A stretch of 64,000 nucleotides of DNA from G942493375 sp942493375 (GTDB lineage Bacteria; Armatimonadota; UBA5829): NCBI GenBank assembly GCA_942493375.1, contig OW818698.1, forward strand, positions 3,410,001-3,474,000. Direction: 5' to 3'. A model generated the notes under the pieces. That model had not been told where the DNA came from. It was given only the letters and a program-made list of their open reading frames with translations, and ran no database searches. This document shows, piece after piece, positions 51,765 through 60,603 of the stretch. Position 1 is the stretch's first letter. Every line of letters begins with the position of its first letter. The translations under genes were made by a program, and so were the position numbers.

Positions 51765-52787
51765 TTACAGTTTGGAAGTTTCTCCTGATACTATGGACTC
51801 TTTGGAGGCCAGGCAGAAGCGGACGGCGTCTCTGGCGTCTGCGGGTGTGACTACATCCGGAACTTTGCCATTCTTTACGCAGTTCACGAAGTACTGCAGT
51901 TCCAGGAAGTATCCACCAAGCGATGAAATGTTTCCACCGGTCTCTGAAGAAGCACCTACGGAAACCTCAGGAACTTCTGGGATGATCTCTTCACCTTCTG
52001 CAGTGTAGATTATCAATGCTGTAGCTGCTGCTGTGTCGAGTTTGATTGTAGCTTTCTCAAGGACAACTGTCAGGCTCATCGAGAAAGGATATCCTGCCAT
52101 GTCCAGGGAACCTTCGGCATAACTTACTGCACCATTCGCATGGCCAGTGCCGGTGGTGAAAGCAGTATCGATTCCTCCGCCAGAACCTCTGACTCCAGCT
52201 GCTTTGACATTCTTCGGCATACCGATGAGATAGGCCACATAGTCAAGGTCGTGGACGTGAAGGTCGAGAATAGCGCCACCGCTCTTGGATTCGTCATAAA
52301 GCCATCCCTGCCAGGCCCATGTTGCCGGAGGGCTGAGTCTCTTGGCGCTGACCCAGCGGACTTTACCGTACTTGCCGGAATCGACGATCTCTTTGGTCAC
52401 TTGATATTCCGGCCAGAATCGGATAACCTGCCCGATCATGAACTTGGCTCCGGACTTTTCCACTGCGCTGATCATTCTGTCGCAAGATTCTACATTCAGA
52501 GCCATCGGCTTTTCGCACATAATATCCACGCCGGTCGCTGCTGCCTTTAGCACACACTCTTCATGCAGATATGTTGGGGTGCAGATGTCGACGATATCGA
52601 GTTTCTCAGAAGCCAGCATTTCGTCCATTGTTGCATAGACATTGCATCCGAACTTGGCTTTGGCAGCTTCTCTTCTATCGGCCTCTACATCAGCGATAGC
52701 GACGATTTTAGCTTCTCCGGTGGCTTCATAGCACTGCGAGTGCATCCCACCCATAAAACCGTATCCTACCAGACCTACTTTAAGCAT
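51765..52787 (-). CDS. Gfo/Idh/MocA-family oxidoreductase (inositol 2-dehydrogenase-like)
   Basis: The 340-residue protein has the nucleotide-binding start MLKVGLVGYGFMGGMHSQCY, the DICTPTYLHEECVLKAAATG and CEKPMALN motifs, and GGAILDLHVHDLDYVAYLIG with the catalytic-type histidine and aspartate. GGAG lies ten bases before the ATG. It is the first gene of the minus-strand group that continues with the isomerase, the second Gfo/Idh protein and the DUF5107 protein, consistent with an inositol-like or oxidised-sugar pathway. The substrate is not determined. Confidence 0.92.
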   Translation of the reverse strand: MLKVGLVGYGFMGGMHSQCYEATGEAKIVAIADVEADRREAAKAKFGCNVYATMDEMLASEKLDIVDICTPTYLHEECVLKAAATGVDIMCEKPMALNVESCDRMISAVEKSGAKFMIGQVIRFWPEYQVTKEIVDSGKYGKVRWVSAKRLSPPATWAWQGWLYDESKSGGAILDLHVHDLDYVAYLIGMPKNVKAAGVRGSGGGIDTAFTTGTGHANGAVSYAEGSLDMAGYPFSMSLTVVLEKATIKLDTAAATALIIYTAEGEEIIPEVPEVSVGASSETGGNISSLGGYFLELQYFVNCVKNGKVPDVVTPADARDAVRFCLASKESIVSGETSKL

Positions 52788-53095
52788 ATTTTTTATTCTC
52801 CATATCTCTCAAGCATTTTAACAAAAGCGGTTTTCTTCCAAAGAGCCCACAGAAACTCAATGCGCTCAATGTGGTGTATTCGCCCTGAAAGCGGGCTATT
52901 CCTTCAATACAGAAATCAACAATAATAACTTTATCATCCCTGAGGAAATATGTCCAGACAACGCACAGAATAACCCCTCAATATGATCAAAAGGTGTAAT
53001 AAATGGAGTGGTTCAGAAAAGAAAAAACGCTCCGGAACTGTCATTTGCTCCGAAGCGTTTTTGTATACTTATTATATTGGAGAAATTTAGTGGTT
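52788..53095. other. Intergenic region upstream of the Gfo/Idh gene
   Basis: The 308 bases have no supported gene. They contain a short GCCC/GGGC stem near 52887-52901 and the terminator of prepilin 3. Confidence 0.4.
53022..53062. terminator. Bidirectional terminator after prepilin 3
   Basis: AAAAAACGCT-CCGGA pairs with TCCG-AAGCGTTTTT with one mismatch in the stem; A-run and T-run on the two sides let it work on both strands. It follows the prepilin stop at 53096 on the minus strand. Confidence 0.8.
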
Positions 53096-53761
53096 TTAGT
53101 TCAGATTGACTACTAATCCACTGCCGTATTCTGCTCCAGCTTCTGTGCCATTCGGATAGTAGAGACCCCACATACCGGAATGAATTGCAGAGTATTTGGT
53201 CCACTTCACATGGCCATCTATATACAGGTAGTTTGCCCCATCACTGTGATTGAGCATGCCCCAAACAGGTGAGGAGTATCCTTCCAGATATGTAGCATCG
53301 TTGTGCATTGGTCTGGTATAAGTAGTGTATCTCGTAACATCCTCAGAAGCTATCACGATTTGTGCTGGTCGGCCTATAGCAGCGGAAGACACTGCATATC
53401 CAAGCTGAGCAACTGCCCCATTCATAAAGTAGCTGCAAAGATTAGGGCCGGACTGGTATTTTTGAGAGGACGGACATTCGAATATTTTATTATTCTTTGT
53501 ATAGCTGTTCAACATAGAAGTAGTAGAAATCGGACTATCGATTGGCTGTCCATCACCGAACGACGGCATCATTTCATCGTAGTCCTGGACATACATCATT
53601 ATCGATGTACCGATCTGTTTCATGTTGGACTGGCAGCTGGACTGTCTTGCTTTTTCTCTGGCTTTCGCAAATACGGGGAAAAGAATGGCGGCTAGAATAG
53701 CTATGATCGCTATAACGACCAGTAGTTCAATTAGAGTAAATCCTTTTTTAGTTGTCTGCAT
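53096..53761 (-). CDS. Type II secretion/type IV prepilin-like protein with N-methylation leader, 3
   Basis: The 221-residue protein starts MQTTKKG|FTLIELLVV and continues through FPVFAKAREKARQ. Its globular part has YVQDYDEMMPSFGDG and ends YLYIDGHVKWTKYSAIHSGMW, closely like prepilin 2. I take the ATG at 53761 with GGAG seven bases upstream; an earlier ATG at 53773 would overlap that site. No assembly genes are near. Confidence 0.88.
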   Translation of the reverse strand: MQTTKKGFTLIELLVVIAIIAILAAILFPVFAKAREKARQSSCQSNMKQIGTSIMMYVQDYDEMMPSFGDGQPIDSPISTTSMLNSYTKNNKIFECPSSQKYQSGPNLCSYFMNGAVAQLGYAVSSAAIGRPAQIVIASEDVTRYTTYTRPMHNDATYLEGYSSPVWGMLNHSDGANYLYIDGHVKWTKYSAIHSGMWGLYYPNGTEAGAEYGSGLVVNLN

Positions 53762-54159
53762 GTAGTACTCCATTTCATAATTTGCGCAATCAAGTATGTT
53801 TACATAATTGCATTTATAGATTTATGACTGTGAAATGTGAAGTAATGTTCCATCACTTCACATTCTTTTGAAGCATATAGCGAGCTTTTTACCAACACAA
53901 AAGTATGAGTAAATATCCTTTTATTATTATACAACAAATGATTGAATTTACCATAATTCGACCAGTCTGTGTTATGCAGGCATTGTTCTTTCATATACTT
54001 TACGGCCTAGTAAAGAAAACTGGCAATTATTGGTTTCTTGGGCAAGTAATAGGGAGTGCAGGCTTGAGGTGAAGCAGGGGTTGGGAGGAATTGGAGTAGC
54101 TTATCCTGAAGTAGGGTATGAGTATTCAAGATTGTTTAAGAAATTTCGGAGGATAACTG
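53762..54159. other. Divergent intergenic region
   Basis: I find no gene in these 398 bases. AATGTGAAGT (53834-53843) and ACTTCACATT (53855-53864) form a perfect ten-base stem with an 11-base loop followed by CTTTTG, which could be a terminator or part of a small RNA. The rest is AT-rich. Confidence 0.45.
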
Positions 54160-55149
54160 ATGGCTTATTTGGCAGCCGATAATCGATATGAAACTATGAC
54201 TTATAACAGGTGTGGGAAATCCGGGTTGAAACTGCCTGCGATTTCTCTGGGACTCTGGCACAATTTTGGCGGTGTGGATGTCTTTGAGAACAGCCGGGCA
54301 ATGATTTTGAGGGCGTTCGATCTGGGCATTACACACATTGATATTGCCAACAACTATGGCCCACCCCCTGGTTCTGCTGAGGAGAACTTCGGGAAGGTGC
54401 TGGCAAAAGACTTGAAAGCCTACAGGGATGAACTGGTTATCTCTACTAAAGCAGCATATTATATGTGGCCTGGACCGTATGGAGAATGGGGTTCAAGGAA
54501 GAATCTGCTGGCCAGTCTGGACCAGTCTCTTAAACGGATTGGGGTTGAGTATGTAGACATATTCTATTCTCACCGGCCTGATCCTGACACTCCCCTTGAG
54601 GAGACAATGGGGGCACTGGACTATGCAGTGCGGTCAGGAAAGGCTCTGTATGCTGGAATATCCAGCTATTCACCAGAGATGACAGCCGAAGCTTCGCGTA
54701 TTCTCAAATCGCTGGGGACTCCATGCTTGATCCATCAGCCCTACTACAATATGTTCTCAAGAGGCATTGAAGACGGGTTATTGCAGACACTTGAAACCGA
54801 AGGCATAGGATGCATTGCTTTCTGTCCACTGGCACAGGGCTTACTTACTGACAGATACCTGACTGGAATCCCGGATGGCTCCAGGGCATCCAAACCTCAC
54901 GGATTCCTGAAACCAGCCAACATTACAGATGAAGCTATTGCGAAGGTCCATAAACTCAATGAAATAGCTCAAAAGCGGGGACAGACACTGGCTCAGATGG
55001 CACTGGCCTGGGTGCTGCGAGACAAAGGAGTAACTTCTGCGTTAATAGGAGCAAGCTCTGTCAAACAGGTTGAGGACAATGTGGCGGCTTTAGCAAGCCT
55101 GGGATTCTCAGCTGAAGAGTTGAAGGCAATTGATGAGATAACGCTGTAA
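54160..55149 (+). CDS. Aldo/keto reductase (YghZ/glyceraldehyde-3-phosphate reductase-like)
   Basis: The 329-residue barrel has the catalytic tetrad Asp61 and Tyr66 (HIDIANNYG), Lys97 (ISTKAAY) and His138 (FYSHRPD). The motif ANNYGPPPGSAEENFG is typical of the YghZ subgroup, which reduces L-glyceraldehyde 3-phosphate and other small aldehydes with NADPH. GGAGG lies seven to eight bases before the ATG. It is a single-gene unit closed by a strong terminator. Confidence 0.93.
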   Translation: MAYLAADNRYETMTYNRCGKSGLKLPAISLGLWHNFGGVDVFENSRAMILRAFDLGITHIDIANNYGPPPGSAEENFGKVLAKDLKAYRDELVISTKAAYYMWPGPYGEWGSRKNLLASLDQSLKRIGVEYVDIFYSHRPDPDTPLEETMGALDYAVRSGKALYAGISSYSPEMTAEASRILKSLGTPCLIHQPYYNMFSRGIEDGLLQTLETEGIGCIAFCPLAQGLLTDRYLTGIPDGSRASKPHGFLKPANITDEAIAKVHKLNEIAQKRGQTLAQMALAWVLRDKGVTSALIGASSVKQVEDNVAALASLGFSAEELKAIDEITL

Positions 55150-55160
55150 GATCACAGTAT

Positions 55161-55187
55161 ACGCCCGGGTTATAATGACCCGGGCGT
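55161..55187. terminator. Strong hairpin terminator between convergent genes
   Basis: ACGCCCGGGT pairs perfectly with ACCCGGGCGT around TATAATG and is followed by TCTTCC. It lies 12 bases after the aldo/keto reductase stop and just before the end of the convergent beta-propeller gene. Confidence 0.85.
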
Positions 55188-55192
55188 TCTTC

Positions 55193-57118
55193 CTATTTAT
55201 CCTTCACTTCATACACTGATGCACCGCAGGAGACATAGATTTTGCCTGAGGCTACTGCTACATTTCTGGCTGTCTCGGGCATTTCGGCGATTGTCTGCCA
55301 TTTTAGAGTAGACAGGTCCAGCTTTATAATCGATTTCTGGCTGCTGTAGTAAAACCAGCCTTTGTAGACTGTTGAGCAGTAGGATGTGACTAGTGGGATA
55401 TCTGCAGGGAGTTGATCTTCAAATGACATCTTACCTGTATCGAAGAGCATCAGTTTGTTATCTACTTCTGCGATAACTTTTCCCAGTGCTAAGTCAATGC
55501 CAGCGATGTGTACTCCACTGGTGCCTGGGAATTCTTTTCTGAAGAGTATTTTGCTATCTGCAATCCCCATTACACCAAACTCAACCACACCTGAAGGTTT
55601 GTTTGGAAGTCCATTAGCGCTGGTGGATGTGCCTATGTAAAGATTGGATTTATCAACAGCCAGGCCATATACAGCCATCTCCCCCAGAGGATTTTCGATT
55701 AACTTCGTATCACCGGTTGATGGGTCAGTGATTGCAATAGCTCCACCGTATTTCCCATATCCTGCCATCCAGCCGGAGTATAGCTTTCCATCCGGACCAA
55801 CTGACACTCCGCCGACGGGTCTGATATATCCCTTTGCACCCAGCGAGTAAATTGTCTTTGGATTTATATTATTGAATTGATCCCATGGCTGAATGGGATT
55901 GTAGCGGATGATGTCTCCGCCCGAATATGCAACAGCAAAGACTTCATTGCCAATGAAGCAGGCATCATAAACCTCACCACCGCCATCGCAGACCGTTGCA
56001 GTGTTTGTGAACTTACCGGACTTGGGATCGAGTTGAAAGAGGGTCTGACCGAATGATGGACCACCCCATAGGTTGCCTTTTCCATCTGCTCGCAGGAATA
56101 GTGTCTCCCTGGAGCCAGGGACCATAGGCATTCGCTTGAAAGTAGTCTTCTTGGCTTTAGCTAATATAAAATAGTCCTGACCACGGATACCAACGACTTT
56201 CCCAGCGGATGAATCAAGAAGCCGTCCACCTTTTAATTCTGTCTTGTTCACCTGAGTCAGAGACTTATCACCCTTCTGATATGTGTAGATTTCACTGCCC
56301 TTCGCAAGGACTAGAGTGTCTGCTGAAGAGGATCCTGGATCTACCCAGTAACCGGTATCACCGTCGGCCATCGGTACAGGTAACTGCTTCTGCTCTTCCA
56401 GGCCTGCTCCTTTGAATGCTCTACTGCCTGCAAGGAAGTATCCGTTCCAGGAGATACCTTTGGTTAGACCCTCCAGTTGTTTTGGGACTGGTTCGAATTT
56501 GCTGGTTTTGGGATCGTATATGAGGGTTGTTGGTTTCTCCATTCCGAAATTGCAGAGAATACGGCCATCAGGAAGTGAGGAAAGATTTCGGAGGTACATA
56601 TTCGGAGGGGCCGGAGCACCACAGTCTCGAACGGTATAGTCATTGAGGTCCAGACTGAGTAGTTTGCCACCGGCATATGTTCCACCGTATAGTCTGCCAT
56701 CCGAACCAAGAGCGAACTCCCAGATATAACTCTCACCCGGGAAGGCAACACTCTTGATGAATTGCTTTTTATTCAGATCAAAGACCATATACTGGCCATC
56801 ATAGAAGGTACCTACAACCAGCCTGTTCCCTGGGACTTCCATCAATGCCCAGCCTCCCTGCCCTGCAGGACACTTGTAGGACTTGCCTTTGCCTGTCTTG
56901 AGATCGATCAATAACAGTTCTGCTCCGATGATCTCATTCATATCGACCATGGCAACGCATTCATGTCCTGTCTTTGGATCTGAAACGAACCTGGCGGAAA
57001 GAACATTCCTGGCTCTGCAAGGGTCTGCTATGTGTTTGACGGGTGTGGGGTTATCGGCAGCAATCGCAGACAAAGCAATGACCAGAGTCAATGCAGCAGT
57101 GGCAATGTAAAGCAGCAT
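55193..57118 (-). CDS. Secreted beta-propeller protein
   Basis: The 641-residue protein has a signal peptide (cleavage near IAADN) and repeated four-strand blade patterns throughout: LLLIDLKTGKGKSYKC, MVFDLNKKQFIKSVAFPG, LLSLDLNDYTVRDCG, TLIYDPKTSKFEPVP, LFQLDPKSGKFTN. These look like PQQ/SMP-30/YVTN-type propeller blades. No catalytic residues are obvious; it may bind carbohydrate or act as a lactonase or lyase of unknown type. GGAGGACAACC precedes the ATG. It is 124 bases downstream of the glycyl-radical activase gene on the same strand. Confidence 0.75.
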   Translation of the reverse strand: MLLYIATAALTLVIALSAIAADNPTPVKHIADPCRARNVLSARFVSDPKTGHECVAMVDMNEIIGAELLLIDLKTGKGKSYKCPAGQGGWALMEVPGNRLVVGTFYDGQYMVFDLNKKQFIKSVAFPGESYIWEFALGSDGRLYGGTYAGGKLLSLDLNDYTVRDCGAPAPPNMYLRNLSSLPDGRILCNFGMEKPTTLIYDPKTSKFEPVPKQLEGLTKGISWNGYFLAGSRAFKGAGLEEQKQLPVPMADGDTGYWVDPGSSSADTLVLAKGSEIYTYQKGDKSLTQVNKTELKGGRLLDSSAGKVVGIRGQDYFILAKAKKTTFKRMPMVPGSRETLFLRADGKGNLWGGPSFGQTLFQLDPKSGKFTNTATVCDGGGEVYDACFIGNEVFAVAYSGGDIIRYNPIQPWDQFNNINPKTIYSLGAKGYIRPVGGVSVGPDGKLYSGWMAGYGKYGGAIAITDPSTGDTKLIENPLGEMAVYGLAVDKSNLYIGTSTSANGLPNKPSGVVEFGVMGIADSKILFRKEFPGTSGVHIAGIDLALGKVIAEVDNKLMLFDTGKMSFEDQLPADIPLVTSYCSTVYKGWFYYSSQKSIIKLDLSTLKWQTIAEMPETARNVAVASGKIYVSCGASVYEVKDK

Positions 57119-57192
57119 GGTTGTCCTCCGAAAAAACTCAGCAGTTTTTCATTAATAGAGTCCAGTTTGGAAATGGATGTCCAGAGAGAATC

Positions 57193-57220
57193 TCGCCTGG
57201 ACCATTGATCATCCAGGCGA
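57193..57220. terminator. Hairpin after the glycyl-radical activase gene
   Basis: TCGCCTGG pairs perfectly with CCAGGCGA across a 12-base loop. It lies 23 bases after the activase stop on the minus strand; there is no T-run in that direction, so termination strength is uncertain. Confidence 0.5.
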
Positions 57221-57242
57221 TTAGAAACTGCTTTTTTGAAGT

Positions 57243-58175
57243 CTATTCCCCTATAACATTTACTCCCATGTTTCGCAGGTTTTCACGTAGAGCCGGGATG
57301 TTGTCGGGGGCTTCTACGTTCGGGAGGGGGTATTCCATTCCTAAAGCTTCATATTTCCCACTGCCGATTTTGTGATAGGCCATCAGCTCAAGGGGACGGT
57401 TGCCTGGCAAGGATTTGATGAATTCCCCAAGCTGCCTTATGTCTTCTTCGGAATCGTTGCATCCGGGAACTATCGGGGTTCGGTAAATGACTTCCTTGGA
57501 TGACTCTGCAATAAACGTGGCCATATCCAGTATTGGGGCGTTGTCTACTCCGCAGAGGACTTTATGTTTGATTGAGTCTATCACCTTGACGTCCATCAGG
57601 AACATATCGCAGTATTCCATGACCTGTGCCATTTTGTCTCTGGTTGTAAGTCCGCACGTCTCAATGGTTGTATGCAATTCGTTAGCTTTGAAAGCCTTCA
57701 GAAGGCACATGAGATATTCGAACTGGAAAGTAGGTTCTCCACCGGAAACAGTGGCGCCTCCCTTGGATGTCTTGTAGAACGGCAGGTCTCTCATGACGAT
57801 TTTTACTACATCTTCAACAGACTGCTTTTTACCTATCATCTGAAGGGCTTCTGCCGGGCAGGCTTCAGCACATGAGCCGCAGATCTGGCATTTGGCCCTG
57901 TCTACTCTTGTGTTATCCTGTATGATTGCCTCATTTGGACATGCAGCAATGCAGCGTCCACAGCTTATGCATTTGGTTGCATAGAAAGCCAACTGGCGTG
58001 CGGAACCTCTGGACTCCGGATTGTGGCACCACTTGCAACTGAGCGGACAACCCTTGAAAAAGACAGTGGTCCTTATTCCCGGACCATCGTGTATGGAAAA
58101 TCTCTGTATATCAAAAATATCACCCAGAATATTTGCGCATTCCGGGGTTACTGGTTGGGTAGAGGTACTATTCAT
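57243..58175 (-). CDS. Glycyl-radical enzyme activating enzyme (PflA-like radical SAM protein)
   Basis: The 310-residue protein has the radical SAM motif Cys43-x3-Cys47-x2-Cys50 in GCPLSCKWCHNPES, and a ferredoxin-like insert with two cluster motifs (Cys69/72/75/79 and Cys96/99/102/106). This layout belongs to activases of the glycyl-radical dehydratase/lyase group with eight extra cysteines, not to PflA itself. It makes the glycyl radical on a partner enzyme under anaerobic conditions, but no partner gene is in the window. ATG 58175 is the only in-frame canonical start after an upstream stop. Its only good ribosome site is 36 bases upstream, beyond a hairpin. Confidence 0.9.
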   Translation of the reverse strand: MNSTSTQPVTPECANILGDIFDIQRFSIHDGPGIRTTVFFKGCPLSCKWCHNPESRGSARQLAFYATKCISCGRCIAACPNEAIIQDNTRVDRAKCQICGSCAEACPAEALQMIGKKQSVEDVVKIVMRDLPFYKTSKGGATVSGGEPTFQFEYLMCLLKAFKANELHTTIETCGLTTRDKMAQVMEYCDMFLMDVKVIDSIKHKVLCGVDNAPILDMATFIAESSKEVIYRTPIVPGCNDSEEDIRQLGEFIKSLPGNRPLELMAYHKIGSGKYEALGMEYPLPNVEAPDNIPALRENLRNMGVNVIGE

Positions 58176-58187
58176 AACAAAAATCGA

Positions 58188-58218
58188 CGCCGAATTATTC
58201 GGCGCTTCAAACCCTCCT
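58188..58218 (-). promoter_or_regulatory. Shine-Dalgarno then terminator-like hairpin in the activase leader
   Basis: On the minus strand AGGAGGG (58212-58218) is followed by the perfect hairpin CGCCGAA-TAA-TTCGGCG (58188-58204) and a five-T run, and only then by the ATG at 58175. The hairpin has the shape of an intrinsic terminator or attenuator placed between ribosome site and start codon. Confidence 0.5.
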
Positions 58219-58338
58219 GTGGCAATAATAATAAAAATCGTCTGGCGCTAGAGACATAATGCTCATATGTCATTATGACTGTTCCCGGCTTCATTGTCAC
58301 TTTTGAGATAGGGAATATGCCAGGATTCGCAAAAATTA

Positions 58339-59622
58339 TTATTTCATTCTAACTACCAGCTTATTGCTGGATTTGGTCAGTTTGAAATTTGCTTCGGTCT
58401 TCTTACCATTGTATTCCACGACTACCTGGTAATCTCCATAGAATGCTCTTAATGAACAGACACCTTTGGGATCAGTGCGAAGGTCTGCTTTTGTCCACCA
58501 CTTGCCTTTTATCAGATGCATAAGCTTGTCATATGCAGGTTTAGGGGTTAAGTCGGCGCGAACGAGGCCTGCTGGAGCGCCTTGCCAGCCACCGTCCATG
58601 AAGTCCCACCAGGTAATTGCCTGGACTGCGGGATGGGAAAACAACAAGGTGTATAGCTTCCCCACATACTCAGCCTGGGCAGCTTCGCCTTGAGGTGTAG
58701 AAGGCCAGGGCTTCTTCTCCCAGCCGTGTTCACCTGATAAGACTGTCAACTCAGTAAAGTGGACGGGAATACCAAATCGACCAAACTGCTCACATACATT
58801 CCAGACACGGTCCAGTGTCCACTCTCCTGCATGCATATGGGATTGAATTCCGATAGCTCCCAGCGGTTTACCTGCGGCTATCAGGTCGGTTACAAGTTTA
58901 TCCATATCGGCGCCGATATTGTAATCATTGTAGAGTAGAATAGCCTTAGGATTTGCTTTATGTGCCCAGTCCAGAGCATCCCCGACGACCTTTAACGCAC
59001 CATCTCTTTTGATCAGATGCCCTACTCCGTTGTCATAACTGGTAGAAACCGTGGCTTCATTAACTACATCCCAACAGTCGATGAGACCTTTGAATCCCGA
59101 TATTATATCTGTAACCCGTTTCTGAAGGAGTACCCTGGTCTCATCCGGGTCGCCGGGAACCCAGGTCGGGAATACTTCATGCCAGACTAGAGGGTGACCT
59201 TTGGTAGCAATACCATGCTGAGCACACCACCTGGCTATACTCTTATTATTCGACTCCGCCATAGCATATGCATTCTTAGAAGGTTCGTATCCACCCCAAT
59301 AGAAGGCTAAGGTAGCATAGTTAAGTAGTGCAGAAAATTCTTTGGCATATGTGTCGTGCTGGTCTCCCTTATAACTGAACAAGGGGAATATATTGCAACC
59401 GAAAAGGAATGCGTGGTTATACTGCTGGATGTGAATAAGTGCACCTTTGACGGATTTTCCTTTGGCATCGCGAACGGTGATTGTCATCCGGGACTTACGA
59501 ATGGTCTCGATGCGTTGATCGGCAGTAGACATCAGTTCTTCTGCGGTTTTCGGGGTCTGTGCGGAGGATATTAAAGGCGACAAGATCACTGGAAGTATTG
59601 CAAGAAGTGTGAGTAGCCTCAT
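58339..59622 (-). CDS. Secreted GH10 endo-1,4-beta-xylanase
   Basis: The 427-residue protein has a signal peptide (cleavage near SSAQ), a short beta-rich N-terminal domain (RMTITVRDAKGKSVKGALIHIQQ), and a GH10 barrel. The signature segments ATKGHPLVWHE, WDVVNEATV and IPVHFTELTVLSG are intact. Glu189 is the likely acid/base and Glu291 the nucleophile, 102 residues apart as usual in GH10. It cleaves the xylan backbone outside the cell. AGGAGG precedes the ATG. A beta-sandwich tail of about 50 residues ends the protein. Confidence 0.92.
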   Translation of the reverse strand: MRLLTLLAILPVILSPLISSAQTPKTAEELMSTADQRIETIRKSRMTITVRDAKGKSVKGALIHIQQYNHAFLFGCNIFPLFSYKGDQHDTYAKEFSALLNYATLAFYWGGYEPSKNAYAMAESNNKSIARWCAQHGIATKGHPLVWHEVFPTWVPGDPDETRVLLQKRVTDIISGFKGLIDCWDVVNEATVSTSYDNGVGHLIKRDGALKVVGDALDWAHKANPKAILLYNDYNIGADMDKLVTDLIAAGKPLGAIGIQSHMHAGEWTLDRVWNVCEQFGRFGIPVHFTELTVLSGEHGWEKKPWPSTPQGEAAQAEYVGKLYTLLFSHPAVQAITWWDFMDGGWQGAPAGLVRADLTPKPAYDKLMHLIKGKWWTKADLRTDPKGVCSLRAFYGDYQVVVEYNGKKTEANFKLTKSSNKLVVRMK

Positions 59623-59643
59623 TGTAGTCCTCCTGATGAAAAC

Positions 59644-59673
59644 ACCGGTGGGTGGGATTTTCCACCCACCGGT
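59644..59673. terminator. Hairpin after the SPFH operon
   Basis: ACCGGTGGGTGG pairs perfectly with CCACCCACCGGT around GATTTT. It follows the stop of the second SPFH gene at 59683 and precedes the GH10 start, separating these minus-strand units. Confidence 0.75.
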
Positions 59674-59682
59674 ATCTTTATA

Positions 59683-60603
59683 TTATGCTTTGGGTTGTTG
59701 TTGATGAACACCCTGTCTGCATTGGCCTGAAGCAAGCAGCTCAGGCAGGAAAGGTGAATTCTTTGGAATCATGGTTATACTAGCCTCGCTCTGAAGCAGT
59801 TTCTGGGTCTCCAGAATCTGGAACATCGCATCGGCAATCTCTGAATCCTCAGTTATCTTCTCAAGCGCCTTTCCGACTATCATCGGATGCAGTGCTGCGG
59901 CTTTGGCAAACTCTATGGACGCCTCTTTCTCTGCGCTGCTGGTGATGATATTCACCTGGTTGGCTCCATCCTGCTTGATAGCCGAGGTAACCTGTCGGAG
60001 CCGGTTAACTACTTTGGCTTCTATCTGTTTTATCATACCCACATCCCGGAAGTGTACTTTCCTGATGTAGACAGATCCAAGTTTATATCCCCATTCCTGG
60101 GACTTTTCAGTCACTTCTGTTCTCACGGTCTGGCTCATACTGTGCCGGTTCTCAAGCATTTGAGCTAAAGGCATATTGCTGAGTGATCTCACTGTTGCAT
60201 TACTCACGTTTGCTCTGAGTGATTCCTTTGGGAAATCATTCTTGAACAGATAGGAGACCGGATCACTGATAAACATCTCATACCAGATACCGATTCCCAT
60301 AGGTGCACCCTCTTCGGAGTTCACCGGTTGGCTGCGCAGATAGGTCTGATCCAGTCGCATATCGAGTGAATGGCATTTGCCTAACCAGTTGACAATAAAA
60401 GCATTGATACCAAGATTGGCCGGAAGGAAGTAGAACCCGGGTTCATCAAGAATACCTATTACTTTTCCGAAGAGCACATATACTTTGCACTGGCGTTCAT
60501 TTACTATGGTGTATAAACCAGCCTGTTTTAGAATCCCTCCAAGAATCGGCATTCCGATCAGGAGAGCAATAAACGTGATAACACCTGTCGTTAGGACATC
60601 CAT
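59683..60603 (-). CDS. SPFH/Band 7-domain membrane protein, second of a pair
   Basis: The 306-residue protein has one N-terminal membrane segment (about 5-27), an SPFH domain (VYVLFGKVIGILDEPGFYFLPA; DQTYLRSQPVNSEEGAPMGIGIWYEMFISDPVSYLF), and a coiled-coil-like end (VVNRLRQVTSAIKQDGANQVNIITSSAEKEA). Such proteins form ring-like membrane assemblies such as HflK/HflC or flotillins. Its ATG shares one base with the stop of the first SPFH gene (TAATG), so the two are translationally coupled and probably form a hetero-oligomer. GGAGGAGAG precedes the start. Confidence 0.88.
   Translation of the reverse strand: MDVLTTGVITFIALLIGMPILGGILKQAGLYTIVNERQCKVYVLFGKVIGILDEPGFYFLPANLGINAFIVNWLGKCHSLDMRLDQTYLRSQPVNSEEGAPMGIGIWYEMFISDPVSYLFKNDFPKESLRANVSNATVRSLSNMPLAQMLENRHSMSQTVRTEVTEKSQEWGYKLGSVYIRKVHFRDVGMIKQIEAKVVNRLRQVTSAIKQDGANQVNIITSSAEKEASIEFAKAAALHPMIVGKALEKITEDSEIADAMFQILETQKLLQSEASITMIPKNSPFLPELLASGQCRQGVHQQQPKA

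Noticed and set aside
53800..53994. 64-codon minus-strand frame in the gap before the aldo/keto reductase
   Set aside because: No ribosome site, no domain, and it spans a perfect ten-base hairpin; composition looks non-coding.
58172..58210. 12-residue arginine-rich leader peptide (TTG start) overlapping the activase start codon
   Set aside because: The TTG is only two bases from the Shine-Dalgarno, too close for normal initiation, and there is no run of one regulatory amino acid other than arginine; kept only as a remote alternative to the hairpin model.
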